A stretch of DNA of 21,413 nucleotides from a virus: positions 1-21,413 of IMG/VR virus record IMGVR_UViG_3300032086_000388; one strand, 5' to 3'. Under the pieces are notes generated by a model. That model saw only the letters and a program-made list of their open reading frames with translations. It did not search any database and was not told the origin of the DNA. How positions within the stretch are numbered: the stretch's first letter is position 1; each line of letters begins with the position of its first letter. Made by a program: the position numbers and the translations under genes. Positions 13,950 to 21,413 of the stretch are shown one piece after another.

Positions 13950-14355
13950 TTTAGATGCGCTGAATAACTACATTCATCAAGTAAAATCTAACGGTTTTCA
14001 GTGGCACACAAATGATTGCGTAATGTTTACTAATAACGCATTTAAAGCGATGTATGGCGTAGGTTGGGCAGATGATTGGATTGGCGCATATACAAAAAAT
14101 GGCTTATATATGAAGGCAAACGAACTGCGCAAAGCATTTGCAGCTAACACATTGACTGAAGCCATAGATAAAAAGTTAAAACGCATAGATTATGTACCAC
14201 CTAGAGGCGCATTAATAACAACAAAAGCAGCGCAGAACTGGGTTATTGATGAAGCATTAGGTATTGCAGTAGGTTCTAAGGGTGTATTTCTGGGCAAAAA
14301 AAGTGTAATTTCTGTTCCAATAGAAGATATTAATAACGCGTGGGTTAAAGAATGA
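13933..14355 (+). CDS. Tail-tip peptidase-like protein (DUF6950 / NlpC-P60-like)
   Basis: The product (140 aa from ATG 13933; TTG at 13930 would add one residue) shows the DUF6950 pattern: FQWHTNDCVMFTNNAFKAMY G with the Cys of NDC as likely nucleophile, then GWADDWIGAYTKNG, the PPRGALITT strand, and GIAVGSKGVFLGKKSVISVP ending in a Trp (NNAWVKE). These proteins occupy the place of lambda gpK between the DUF2163-like gene and J and are thought to cut or remodel peptidoglycan at the tail tip. The usual catalytic His is not clearly visible in the second half, as in other DUF6950 members, so activity is uncertain. The start is chosen as ATG over the adjacent TTG. The stop overlaps the J gene (ATGA). 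Confidence 0.75.
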   Translation: MTVTPNLDALNNYIHQVKSNGFQWHTNDCVMFTNNAFKAMYGVGWADDWIGAYTKNGLYMKANELRKAFAANTLTEAIDKKLKRIDYVPPRGALITTKAAQNWVIDEALGIAVGSKGVFLGKKSVISVPIEDINNAWVKE

Positions 14356-17300
14356 AATACAAGTTAGGTGATTTAACGGTAGCTAGTTATAATAGCTGGG
14401 ATAAAGTACCTAGAGATGCGTTTCTATTATTTGGCGGCAATATTATGGGAGGCGCAACAGCAGGCCAGATATTAGCAGCTAAGATTATAACAGGCATAGC
14501 AGTTTATTCCGTTACAAGTTATGTTTTACGTGCATTAGCGCCCAAAATGAGTTTTGCAGGTCAGCAAGGCTTGCTGGTCAATGCCCGTGAAGCAACAGCG
14601 CCACAACAAATAGTGTACGGGGAAGTACGAAAAGGCGGTTATGTAACGTTTATGGAAAGTACAGGTGCAACTAACCAGTATGTACACCAAATAATTGTTT
14701 TAGCAGGCCATGAAGTTAACGCAATTAACGATATTTATATTAACGATGAAATAGTAACGTGGAATAGTTCGACGGGTTATGTAACATCAAGCAAGTGGCA
14801 AGATGCAGATGGCAACTCAAAAATACGAATAAGAAAACACTTAGGCGCAGATAATCAGACTGCTGATAGTGATCTAGTCAGCGAAACATCTGTCACATCT
14901 GATTTTAAAGGCGAAGGCATAGCATATTTATATGTTCGTTTAGAATATGACCAAAATGTGTTTGCAGAAGGTTTACCGCTAATCACTGCAATGGTTCAGG
15001 GTAAAAAGGTATATGACCCTAGAAACTCTACAACTGCATATTCTGCGAACGCTGCACTTTGTATTAGAGATTATATAGTATCTACTTATGGTTTAGATAA
15101 CGTTAATGCTACAGATGATAGTACAAACACAACATCTTTTCAGATTTCAGCTAATACTTGTGATGAAAATGTAGATTTAGCCACTACAGATGCTGGATCA
15201 TTTACAACAGGTGAAACCTATACAATTAAAACCGTAGGTACTACTGATTTTACAGCTATTGGCGCATCTGGCAACACAGCAGGCGTTACTTTTACAGCTA
15301 CGGGCGCAGGTAGTGGGTCAGGCACTGCTGTTTTAGGTAGTTCACTAACAGAAAAACGCTACGAAATTAACGGTGTCATAGGGTTGGATCAAACACCGTC
15401 TGACATATTAACCGATATGATGACCAGTTGTGCTGGAACATTATTTTGGGGTCAGGGCAAATGGCATTTAAAAGTCGGTGAATATAACGCATCTGTCAAA
15501 ACGTTTACATTAGATGATTTGCGTAGCCCAATTGCGCTAGATACTAAGCACAGTAGGCGTGATAATTTTAATATTGTGCGTGGTACTTTTACTGATGCAA
15601 GGCAGAAATATATACGCGCTGATTACCCTGAAATAAGGTCAAGTACATTTATAACTAATGATAATGGTATAGAAAACCCGTTAGATTTTAGTTTGCCATT
15701 TACTACATCTTCACCTATGGCGCAGCGTTTAGCAAAGATGACGCTGTTTAGAGCGCGTGAACAGATGACATTAACCGCAGATTTTGGCTTAGAGGCTTTT
15801 CAGGTCGAATGTGGTGATGTCGTAGCGTTTACAAATTCAAGATATGGCTTTAACGCCAAAGAATTTGAAGTTGTTGGCTGGAAATTTATGAATGACCCCA
15901 ATGTAGGTGATTTACGCGTTACACTTACATTACGTGAAACTTCTTCTAGTGCATTTAGTTGGACTGCTGAAGAAAACGAAATAACAGGCAATAATAGCAC
16001 GTTAACCGATGTTTTATCTAATATAGCACCATCTTCTGTTACAGTTACTGATTTAGGTGACGTACAAACCGATGGTTCGTTTGTTAGCCAAGTAAAAGTT
16101 TCTTGGTCTGCTGCAACAAACAAATTTATAACTAATTACGAAATACGTTATAAAGTAGTCGGAAATAGCGATTATTTACACGCGCAAACTGATGCAGATG
16201 AAACAACAATAGTATTAAGTGGTTTGCAAGCTGGTAGCCAGTACAATGTAGAAGTTCGCGGCGTAACGGTAAACGGTAGATATTCTGCATGGGTAGCAGC
16301 TACTGCGCACACAGTTGGCGGTGATACTACCGCGCCTTCCCCAGTAACTGGATTGGGTGCAACTGGTGGCATACAAAGCGTAACATTAGATTGGACTGCA
16401 CCAACTACCGAAGTAGGTGGTGACACACTGCATGATTTAGCAGGGTATTATATTTATAGAAACACAAGCAACAGCCAGCCAACAAATGCAATAGCTTTTG
16501 TAAACGCTGATAAGTATGTAGACGGTGGTTTAAGTGAAAGCACTAGTTATTATTATTGGGTGGAAGCAGTTGATTTTACAGGCAATACATCTACAGCCGT
16601 TGCATCTGGTGCTGTAACCACACAAGCAACGCCGCAAGATGGGCAAGATGGGCAAGATGGTGCTAACGGTGCTAACGGTGCTAACGGTGCTAATGGCTCA
16701 CGCCATGCAGTTGTAACATATTATCAAGAAGCGTCATCAGCACCAAGTATTTCAGGGCTGGCTTCTGGCTCAACATACACTTGGTCTACAGGCGTAGCTA
16801 CGGCAACTGTTGGTAGTTGGTCAACAACAGCGCCCACAGTTGATGCTGCTGGTTCGAATAATTATTACTATAGTGATGTTACCTATATAGATAGCACTGG
16901 TTCAGCTAGTACAAGTAGCGGTTCAAGCGCCACAAACGCTGTACAATTGTTCAATTTTAATGGTCTTGTTACATTTACCAATACTAGTGGCACAACAACT
17001 TTAAACAATGCTTTGGCAGATAGCAGCACTATTATTGATGGTGGGCGTATTACAACAGGCACTGTAGAAGCTGATAGTATTAAAATTGATAATGTCACTT
17101 TAGACACAAATGCAAGCAACCAGCTTATTATTAAGGGTGGTGGCGTTGACACTTCACAAATTGCGGCAAGTGCTGTTTCTACGTCAAGTAGATTTTTTAA
17201 TGCAGCAAGTAGTTCTTACGCAAGTAGCAGTGGAACTTGGGGGGCAACAATATTTACAACTACATTGACTGCAACAATAGGTGATAAGTTTTATATAGCT

Positions 17301-17573
17301 ACTGAAACGCCTAATTTTAATTTATCAAGCTGGACGGCAAACACATACTATTTACAAATGTATACGTTTTTAAATAATGCGTCTTTTTCTGCCATGACAT
17401 TAATTTACCCTAATATGACAAATTATCATGGCGGTATACACTATGGCGGCGTCTTTACTGCTACTGCTACGGGAAACCTAACATTAGACGTTAGATTTAA
17501 AACAAGCAACACTACAGCAAATTCTGCGCAAGCCAATGGGGTTCGCATTAACGTGCTAAAATTAGAGCGATAA
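14352..17573 (+). CDS. Tail tip / host specificity protein, gpJ-like, with FN3 and collagen-like regions
   Basis: At 1073 aa this is the central tip protein that binds the host receptor. A short hydrophobic N-terminal segment (about residues 30-60, GGATAGQILAAKIITGIAVY) is followed by the J-type core: VNAREATAPQQIVYGEVRKG GYVTFMEST, HEVNAINDIYINDEIVTW and later EKRYEINGVIGLDQTPSDIL. A small module at about 280-331 (ETYTIKTVGTTDFTAIGASG) looks inserted into that core. Two fibronectin type III domains follow (about 559-655 and 660-758), then a collagen-like run of Gly-x-y triplets (764-782), then a Ser/Thr/Gly-rich beta region. The stretch GRITTGTVEADSIKIDNVTL resembles the J C-terminal region, and a beta-sandwich end closes the protein. 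It overlaps the peptidase gene (ATGA) and ends one base before the next ATG. Confidence 0.88.
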   Translation: MKYKLGDLTVASYNSWDKVPRDAFLLFGGNIMGGATAGQILAAKIITGIAVYSVTSYVLRALAPKMSFAGQQGLLVNAREATAPQQIVYGEVRKGGYVTFMESTGATNQYVHQIIVLAGHEVNAINDIYINDEIVTWNSSTGYVTSSKWQDADGNSKIRIRKHLGADNQTADSDLVSETSVTSDFKGEGIAYLYVRLEYDQNVFAEGLPLITAMVQGKKVYDPRNSTTAYSANAALCIRDYIVSTYGLDNVNATDDSTNTTSFQISANTCDENVDLATTDAGSFTTGETYTIKTVGTTDFTAIGASGNTAGVTFTATGAGSGSGTAVLGSSLTEKRYEINGVIGLDQTPSDILTDMMTSCAGTLFWGQGKWHLKVGEYNASVKTFTLDDLRSPIALDTKHSRRDNFNIVRGTFTDARQKYIRADYPEIRSSTFITNDNGIENPLDFSLPFTTSSPMAQRLAKMTLFRAREQMTLTADFGLEAFQVECGDVVAFTNSRYGFNAKEFEVVGWKFMNDPNVGDLRVTLTLRETSSSAFSWTAEENEITGNNSTLTDVLSNIAPSSVTVTDLGDVQTDGSFVSQVKVSWSAATNKFITNYEIRYKVVGNSDYLHAQTDADETTIVLSGLQAGSQYNVEVRGVTVNGRYSAWVAATAHTVGGDTTAPSPVTGLGATGGIQSVTLDWTAPTTEVGGDTLHDLAGYYIYRNTSNSQPTNAIAFVNADKYVDGGLSESTSYYYWVEAVDFTGNTSTAVASGAVTTQATPQDGQDGQDGANGANGANGANGSRHAVVTYYQEASSAPSISGLASGSTYTWSTGVATATVGSWSTTAPTVDAAGSNNYYYSDVTYIDSTGSASTSSGSSATNAVQLFNFNGLVTFTNTSGTTTLNNALADSSTIIDGGRITTGTVEADSIKIDNVTLDTNASNQLIIKGGGVDTSQIAASAVSTSSRFFNAASSSYASSSGTWGATIFTTTLTATIGDKFYIATETPNFNLSSWTANTYYLQMYTFLNNASFSAMTLIYPNMTNYHGGIHYGGVFTATATGNLTLDVRFKTSNTTANSAQANGVRINVLKLER
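16635..16697 (+). repeat. 9-bp tandem repeats encoding Gly-x-y triplets
   Basis: Inside the J-like gene, three copies of CAAGATGGG/T (from 16635, 16644 and 16653) are followed by four copies of GCTAACGGT (16662, 16671, 16680, and a diverged last copy at 16689). They encode GQD and GAN collagen-like triplets. The near-identical copies imply recent slippage and possible length variation between relatives. Confidence 0.9.
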
Positions 17574-17574
17574 G

Positions 17575-17964
17575 ATGAAAAATTATGTAATATACAATTC
17601 TAGTGGGGAAATTTTAAGATGTGGTTCTGTTTCTGACCCGTCATTTTCTGACATACAAGATGCTGGTAATGAATTTGAATTGTTATCAAATTGGCCTTAC
17701 GATGTAGAAAATTATCACGTTGTAGATGGTCAATTAGTACAAAAAGCGCAAACAATACTAGATGAGCAAACAGACGCAGAAAATTACAGTTTGTTTATAC
17801 AACAACGCAACGCTTTGTTAGTTGCTTCCGATTATACACAGCTACCAGATAGCCCATTAACAGATACAAAAAAACAAGAGTGGGCAAGTTACAGACAACA
17901 GCTAAGAGATTTACCGACTACAGTAGACCTGACAAACATAACTTGGCCTAGTAAACCTACATAA
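17575..17964 (+). CDS. Tail fibre assembly chaperone-like protein (Phage_tail_APC type)
   Basis: The 129-aa product has the C-terminal signature of this family: RNALLVASDYTQLPDSPLTD (about residues 83-102), then KKQEWASYRQQLRDLP and a final ITWPSKP. The N-terminal half is a small beta domain (MKNYVIYNSSGEILRCGSVS). Such proteins lie next to tail tip or fibre genes in many marine phages and are thought to help fold or assemble them. It begins one base after the J stop and so is likely co-translated. It ends 47 bases before the next gene, in a gap without a clear terminator or promoter. Confidence 0.8.
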   Translation: MKNYVIYNSSGEILRCGSVSDPSFSDIQDAGNEFELLSNWPYDVENYHVVDGQLVQKAQTILDEQTDAENYSLFIQQRNALLVASDYTQLPDSPLTDTKKQEWASYRQQLRDLPTTVDLTNITWPSKPT

Positions 17965-17999
17965 AATACGTTACTATGTCTTTGCATGTGCATAACTAC

Positions 18000-18003
18000 G
18001 GAG
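18000..18003 (+). promoter_or_regulatory. Shine-Dalgarno site of the gene at 18012
   Basis: GGAG at 18000-18003 lies 8 bases before ATG 18012 in the 47-base gap 17965-18011. The rest of the gap shows a small TGCATGTGCA near-palindrome but no convincing -35/-10 pair or terminator. Confidence 0.6.
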
Positions 18004-18011
18004 TTCCTTAA

Positions 18012-18449
18012 ATGGCAAGTTTTAATAAAGTAAATGATTTTGTAGTCAACGCGGTTCACAATATGGATTTAGAAAGCGATCAAATAGTAATTGCTTTGTC
18101 TAACACCGCGCCAGCTTCAGAAAGTTCAAACCCTTCAGCAGATGGCAATGGTATTTTAGGAAATGTAACAGAAATTTCTTATACTAACTGTTCATCTAGA
18201 AACGTAACAACTACCTCAAGTACGCAAAGTTCTGGTACTTATAAGCTAGTTCTAACAGATTTAACGCTCACTGCTTCTGGTGGTTCTGTCGGGCCATTTC
18301 GTTACATTTACATCTATAATGACACTGTAACCAGCCCTGCTGACCCACTTATCGGTTATTATGATTATTCTTCTTCATTAACTCTAAATGACGGTGACAG
18401 TTTTACTGTAGATTTTAACGCAACGAATGGTGTTCTTCAACTCGCATAA
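18012..18449 (+). CDS. Virion structural protein, unknown role (145 aa)
   Basis: The product begins MASFNKVNDFVVNAVHNMDL and ends SSLTLNDGDSFTVDFNATNG VLQLA. It is rich in Ser, Thr, Asn and beta strands (YKLVLTDLTLTASGGSVGPF RYIYIYND). I recall closely similar proteins, with the same GDSFTVDF...GVLQLA ending, from cyanophages and other marine phages, usually annotated as hypothetical or structural. The place between the fibre chaperone and the large fibre gene suggests a tail appendage or its connector. The function is not established. Confidence 0.75.
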   Translation: MASFNKVNDFVVNAVHNMDLESDQIVIALSNTAPASESSNPSADGNGILGNVTEISYTNCSSRNVTTTSSTQSSGTYKLVLTDLTLTASGGSVGPFRYIYIYNDTVTSPADPLIGYYDYSSSLTLNDGDSFTVDFNATNGVLQLA

Positions 18450-18458
18450 GGCGGTACA

Positions 18459-20177
18459 ATGGTCACATTAGCGAACCGCGTTAAGGTATCTACCAGCACA
18501 ACTGGCACTGGCACAATAACCCTAGGAAGTGCTGAAACTGGCTACTCTACGTTTGCTGGTGGCGGTATTTCTGATGGGGATACAGTTAGGTACACAATAG
18601 AAGATGGTACTAGTTCGTGGGAAATTGGCACTGGTACATATACCCATAGCGGCACAACCTTAACTAGAACCCTTACAGAAAGTTCTACAGGCTCATTATT
18701 AAATTTAAGTGGTAGTGCAAAGGTTTTTGTAACTGCTGCTGCTGAAGATATTGTGCCTTCTACTGGCGGCGCATTTACTGGTAATGTTACTTTTGGTGAT
18801 AGCGACAAAGCCATCTTTGGCGCAGGGTCGGATCTTAGCATATTTCACGATGGGTCTAATAGCAAAATTTCTGATAGTGGAACTGGCAATCTTCATATTT
18901 TAGCTGACAATGAAGTTTATATTGCTAATGCAGGTAACTCAGAATACAAAGCTAGATTTATTACAGATGGGGCTGTTGAGCTATATTATGACGCAGCTAA
19001 GAAATGTGAAACTAGCAGTAGCGGAATTTCAGTAACTGGCAACATTGTTGTTTCTGGTACTGTTGATGGTCGTGACATTGCAACGGATGGCACGAAGCTA
19101 GATGGCATTGAAAGCGGTGCGACAACGGATCAGACAAAAGCTGACATTGATGCTCTGGGTATTAACGCAGCAACACTTGATAGTTTAGACAGCACACAGT
19201 TCTTGCGTAGTGATGCGGCAGATACGGCAACAGGCGTTGTTACGTTTGATAATGATAGTGGTATAAATGTTGTTTACAGTACGTCAGATACGACAAACAT
19301 TACTGGCTACGGTATTATTTCAAATAGGGCAGCTTTTTATTTACGTCCTACGACAGATAATTCTTACACTCTATATGTTGGTGGCTCAGATGCTTCTTAT
19401 GATTGGAGCAGTATTGAACTAAAGGTTGGCAATAATAACAACGTAAACATCAACGGAAATACAGTCTGGCACGCAGGAAATGACGGCTCTGGCTCTACTT
19501 TAGACGCAGATCTATTAGACGGTGTGCAAGGCTCTAGTTATTTGCGAAGTGATGCTGCTGACACAGCTACAGAACAAATTACTTTTGCCCCAACAGTTGC
19601 TACTGGATCAACGATATTTGGAAGTTCAACGCAAACAAACTATATGAATTTAGTTTTATATAGTAATAGTGGTTCTGGTCAAATATGGAAATCTGGCACG
19701 GGTTACACTTCATATGGTGGCGCATCTTCTTTAAACATCTATAACTCTAATGCAAATATAGCTTTCTTTTCAAATGCAAGAACTACAGCCGACATGAACA
19801 TTACAAACGGTAATGTTTCAGTTGCAGGCGCGTTAACGGCTACCAGTAAATCATTTGTCATTGACCACCCTACCAAAGAAGGCATGATGCTACGTCACGG
19901 CTCACTAGAAGGGCCAGAAGATGGTGTTTATGTTCGGGGTAGGCTAACAGGTGAAACAGTTATTAAGCTACCAGATTACTGGACAGGCTTAGTACATGAG
20001 GACAGCATTACTGTACAACTTACAGCTATGGGCAGTAAGGCTAATTTATGGGTAGAAAGCATAGCAGATAATAAAGTTACTGTAGGTTGTGACACAGAAA
20101 TAGACTGTTTCTACTTTGTACAAGCTACACGTAAAGATGTAGATGCATGGGATGTAGAATATGTTGCAGATAGTTGA
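18459..20177 (+). CDS. Tail fibre / appendage protein (572 aa)
   Basis: This is a long beta-rich, repetitive protein. The N-terminal attachment region ([20 protein letters not shown], then [28 protein letters not shown]) is a widespread marine-phage fibre head. Next come [20 protein letters not shown] (image-style repeat seen in many fibres), [20 protein letters not shown], and two copies of a [10 protein letters not shown] unit ([17 protein letters not shown] and [17 protein letters not shown]). The C-terminal domain ([20 protein letters not shown], then [12 protein letters not shown] and LPDYWTGL) is another shared fibre domain, often found upstream of peptidase S74 chaperones, although none follows here. 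The ribosome site AAGGCGG precedes ATG 18459. A receptor-binding or adhesin role is inferred. Confidence 0.82.
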   Translation: MVTLANRVKVSTSTTGTGTITLGSAETGYSTFAGGGISDGDTVRYTIEDGTSSWEIGTGTYTHSGTTLTRTLTESSTGSLLNLSGSAKVFVTAAAEDIVPSTGGAFTGNVTFGDSDKAIFGAGSDLSIFHDGSNSKISDSGTGNLHILADNEVYIANAGNSEYKARFITDGAVELYYDAAKKCETSSSGISVTGNIVVSGTVDGRDIATDGTKLDGIESGATTDQTKADIDALGINAATLDSLDSTQFLRSDAADTATGVVTFDNDSGINVVYSTSDTTNITGYGIISNRAAFYLRPTTDNSYTLYVGGSDASYDWSSIELKVGNNNNVNINGNTVWHAGNDGSGSTLDADLLDGVQGSSYLRSDAADTATEQITFAPTVATGSTIFGSSTQTNYMNLVLYSNSGSGQIWKSGTGYTSYGGASSLNIYNSNANIAFFSNARTTADMNITNGNVSVAGALTATSKSFVIDHPTKEGMMLRHGSLEGPEDGVYVRGRLTGETVIKLPDYWTGLVHEDSITVQLTAMGSKANLWVESIADNKVTVGCDTEIDCFYFVQATRKDVDAWDVEYVADS

Positions 20178-20319
20178 AGAACAGATTGTTAACGGTGACG
20201 GTAACACTGTAACACAATACAGAGTGTTCAAAGAAGATGGCTCTAATATTCAAATAGAATGGGCATTTGAAACAAGAGAAATGGCAGAAGCTTTTGTTGA
20301 ACAATATGACGGGGAATAA
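20161..20319 (+). CDS. Small protein downstream of the fibre gene (52 aa), unknown function
   Basis: ATG at 20161 overlaps the fibre gene by 17 bases; TAA is at 20317-20319. The product begins [20 protein letters not shown] and continues [20 protein letters not shown] before a helix [12 protein letters not shown]. It looks like a compact beta-hairpin plus helix and is acidic. No family is recognised. Tight packing on both sides (two bases to the next start) supports it as a real gene, perhaps a fibre accessory protein. Confidence 0.65.
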   Translation: MLQIVEEQIVNGDGNTVTQYRVFKEDGSNIQIEWAFETREMAEAFVEQYDGE

Positions 20320-20321
20320 CG

Positions 20322-21077
20322 ATGGGTCAAAACTATGGTGTGAGTGTACCCAAAGATGATTTAAAGTTTTACTTTGATATCAATAATCCCAAATGTGTAG
20401 ATGCTAGTGCAGCTATTACATCTTCTACGACACTTACAAATTTAGTCGATAGTAGTTATACTTTTGCGCCTTACGACACTTCGTCTACTGGTTTAAGTGC
20501 CATGTCTTTTGCACAAGATAACGGTAATTATGTATATGCACAAAATGCTAAAGTAGGTGGCGAACCGTGTTGGGTTGGATCAAATATACCAAGAGTTAAT
20601 GAGTTTACTTTTATTTGTTGGTATAAACTTGCATATGGAACAGCTACTCAAAGGGCAGAAAACATTTATGGCGGTGGCTTTTCGGGCAGAACATCTTTTT
20701 ATTTAGTACCTAGTGGCACAAGTACTTATAATGGTGTTTTAAGATATTCTGATGCAGGTAGTACAAATTATTATTCAGCAGGTGCAAGTTACGGTGCAAC
20801 AGATAATAATTGGCATTGTTGGGCAGCGGTAGATTATGGCCCTGATTATTACCATAAAACAGATTTTTATATTGATGGTGTGTTTAAAGTAACAGGAACA
20901 AGCAATACGTCTTTCGATACACCTGATGGTGACGGTACGCCTACATGGGGATCATGGTCTTTAACTTATGGAAACTTTGGTGGCAGCACTAATTTATTTA
21001 TGTACTATGAAAAAGCACTTACTGCTGCTGAGATATATAAAATTTACCAAAGCACTAGAACAAGGTTTGGTGTGTAA
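20322..21077 (+). CDS. LamG/concanavalin A-like adhesin
   Basis: The 251-aa product reads as one LamG-type jelly roll. It shows DDLKFYFDINNPKC at the start, the strand EFTFICWYKLAYG (about residues 92-104), NNWHCWAAVDYG and TDFYIDGVFKVTGTSN in the middle, and the ending GGSTNLFMYYEKALTAAEIY KIYQSTRTRFG. The last motif (a strand, then A-L-T-A-x-E-I and a helix with R-F-G) is the hallmark of Laminin_G_3-type domains in phage structural proteins, which bind sugars on the host surface or decorate the virion. The start has no strong SD but sits 2 bases after the previous stop. The stop TAA overlaps the next ATG. Confidence 0.8.
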   Translation: MGQNYGVSVPKDDLKFYFDINNPKCVDASAAITSSTTLTNLVDSSYTFAPYDTSSTGLSAMSFAQDNGNYVYAQNAKVGGEPCWVGSNIPRVNEFTFICWYKLAYGTATQRAENIYGGGFSGRTSFYLVPSGTSTYNGVLRYSDAGSTNYYSAGASYGATDNNWHCWAAVDYGPDYYHKTDFYIDGVFKVTGTSNTSFDTPDGDGTPTWGSWSLTYGNFGGSTNLFMYYEKALTAAEIYKIYQSTRTRFGV

Positions 21078-21413
21078 TGGCACTAGCACATGGATCAGGC
21101 ATAACTACAGATGGGCTTGTGTTAGCTTATGACAATGGCAGTAGTCAGTCATGGAAGGGCGCACCCACTACCAATCTAATTGATTCGTGGAATCCAGAAA
21201 CACCTGCGACAACGATGTATTGGTGGTACAGTTCTGGTAATCAATATTTTACTAAATCTAATGTTCTTGAAGATGAAGTAAACGGTTATTACTACGCTGA
21301 TGTGTATATTACTACATCTTCACAAAGTGGTTATTATAACGGACAGTTGTACACTGGCAATGTCACTATTAACTCAGGATCATACTATAGCATTTCTGCT
21401 TGGGTTTGGACAG
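21077..21413 (+). CDS. Probable carbohydrate-binding adhesin (5' part, runs off the window)
   Basis: ATG at 21077 overlaps the previous stop; the frame is open to the window end (112 codons visible). The product starts MALAHGSGITTDGLVLAYDN, then SWKGAPTTNLIDSW, and goes on with Tyr/Trp/Ser-rich strands ending SISAWVWT. The opening resembles that of the previous gene (both have a G-V/I...D-x-L-x-x-x-D pattern), and the W/Y-K-G-x-P-T-T-N motif is common before carbohydrate-binding modules in marine-phage structural proteins. The full domain content lies outside the window. Confidence 0.72.
   Translation, partial: MALAHGSGITTDGLVLAYDNGSSQSWKGAPTTNLIDSWNPETPATTMYWWYSSGNQYFTKSNVLEDEVNGYYYADVYITTSSQSGYYNGQLYTGNVTINSGSYYSISAWVWT

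Noticed and set aside
16635-16697. CRISPR-like or regulatory direct repeats
   Set aside because: Nine-base tandem units without spacers, in frame inside the J gene and coding for Gly-x-y triplets.
17965-18011. Promoter in the gap before the structural gene
   Set aside because: No convincing -35/-10 pair; only an SD is supported.
1-21413. tRNA genes, integrase, lysis genes or attachment sites
   Set aside because: None seen on either strand; no cloverleaf-like segments or matching ORFs were found by reading.

Overview
The window is one continuous block of bacteriophage late (virion) genes. Every supportable gene reads on the + strand, and most adjoin by ATGA or TAATG overlaps or sit a few bases apart. 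The DNA is AT-rich with A-ending codons. The gene content (DUF4055-type portal, P22-like coat, marine-phage fibre domains such as the SRSDAADT-type and HPTKEG...[12 protein letters not shown] segments, LamG adhesins) suggests an uncultured marine tailed phage. Tail tube, gpG/gpGT chaperone, tape measure and a J-like tip protein argue for a long non-contractile (siphovirus) tail. The host cannot be read from the sequence; a marine proteobacterium is a reasonable guess. There are no integrase, replication, lysis or tRNA genes here, so the lifestyle is unknown.

Layout. Packaging and head (1-6539): the tail end of a probable small terminase, large terminase, portal, a long MuF-type minor head protein with an added zinc-protease domain, a 56-aa protein, scaffold, and a P22-family major capsid protein followed by a terminator-like hairpin. 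A run of four short, very Lys/Arg-rich proteins follows (6586-7331). The neck and connector set (7331-9040) holds a DnaT-like adaptor, a head-closure protein, an HK97 gp10-like protein and a tail terminator. The tail shaft (9052-12765) holds the tail tube, a 52-aa protein, a tail assembly chaperone pair joined by a -1 ribosomal frameshift, and the tape measure. The tail tip (12766-17573) holds a distal tail-like protein, a DUF2163-like protein, a DUF6950/NlpC-like peptidase and a J-like tip protein with FN3 domains and a collagen-like stretch. The last part (17575-21413) is host-recognition material: a fibre chaperone, a structural protein, a large fibre, a 52-aa protein and two adhesin-like genes, the last cut by the window edge.

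The parts most worth a second look are: (1) the MuF protein with a C-terminal anthrax-lethal-factor-like metallopeptidase signature and a small overlapping downstream gene; (2) an intricate RNA element at 10170-10218, a nested pseudoknot or two-state switch that covers the ribosome binding site of the tail assembly chaperone; (3) a canonical A AAA AAC frameshift site with a downstream stem; (4) the basic-protein cluster after the capsid gene; and (5) signs of domain shuffling among the capsid, tail and fibre proteins.
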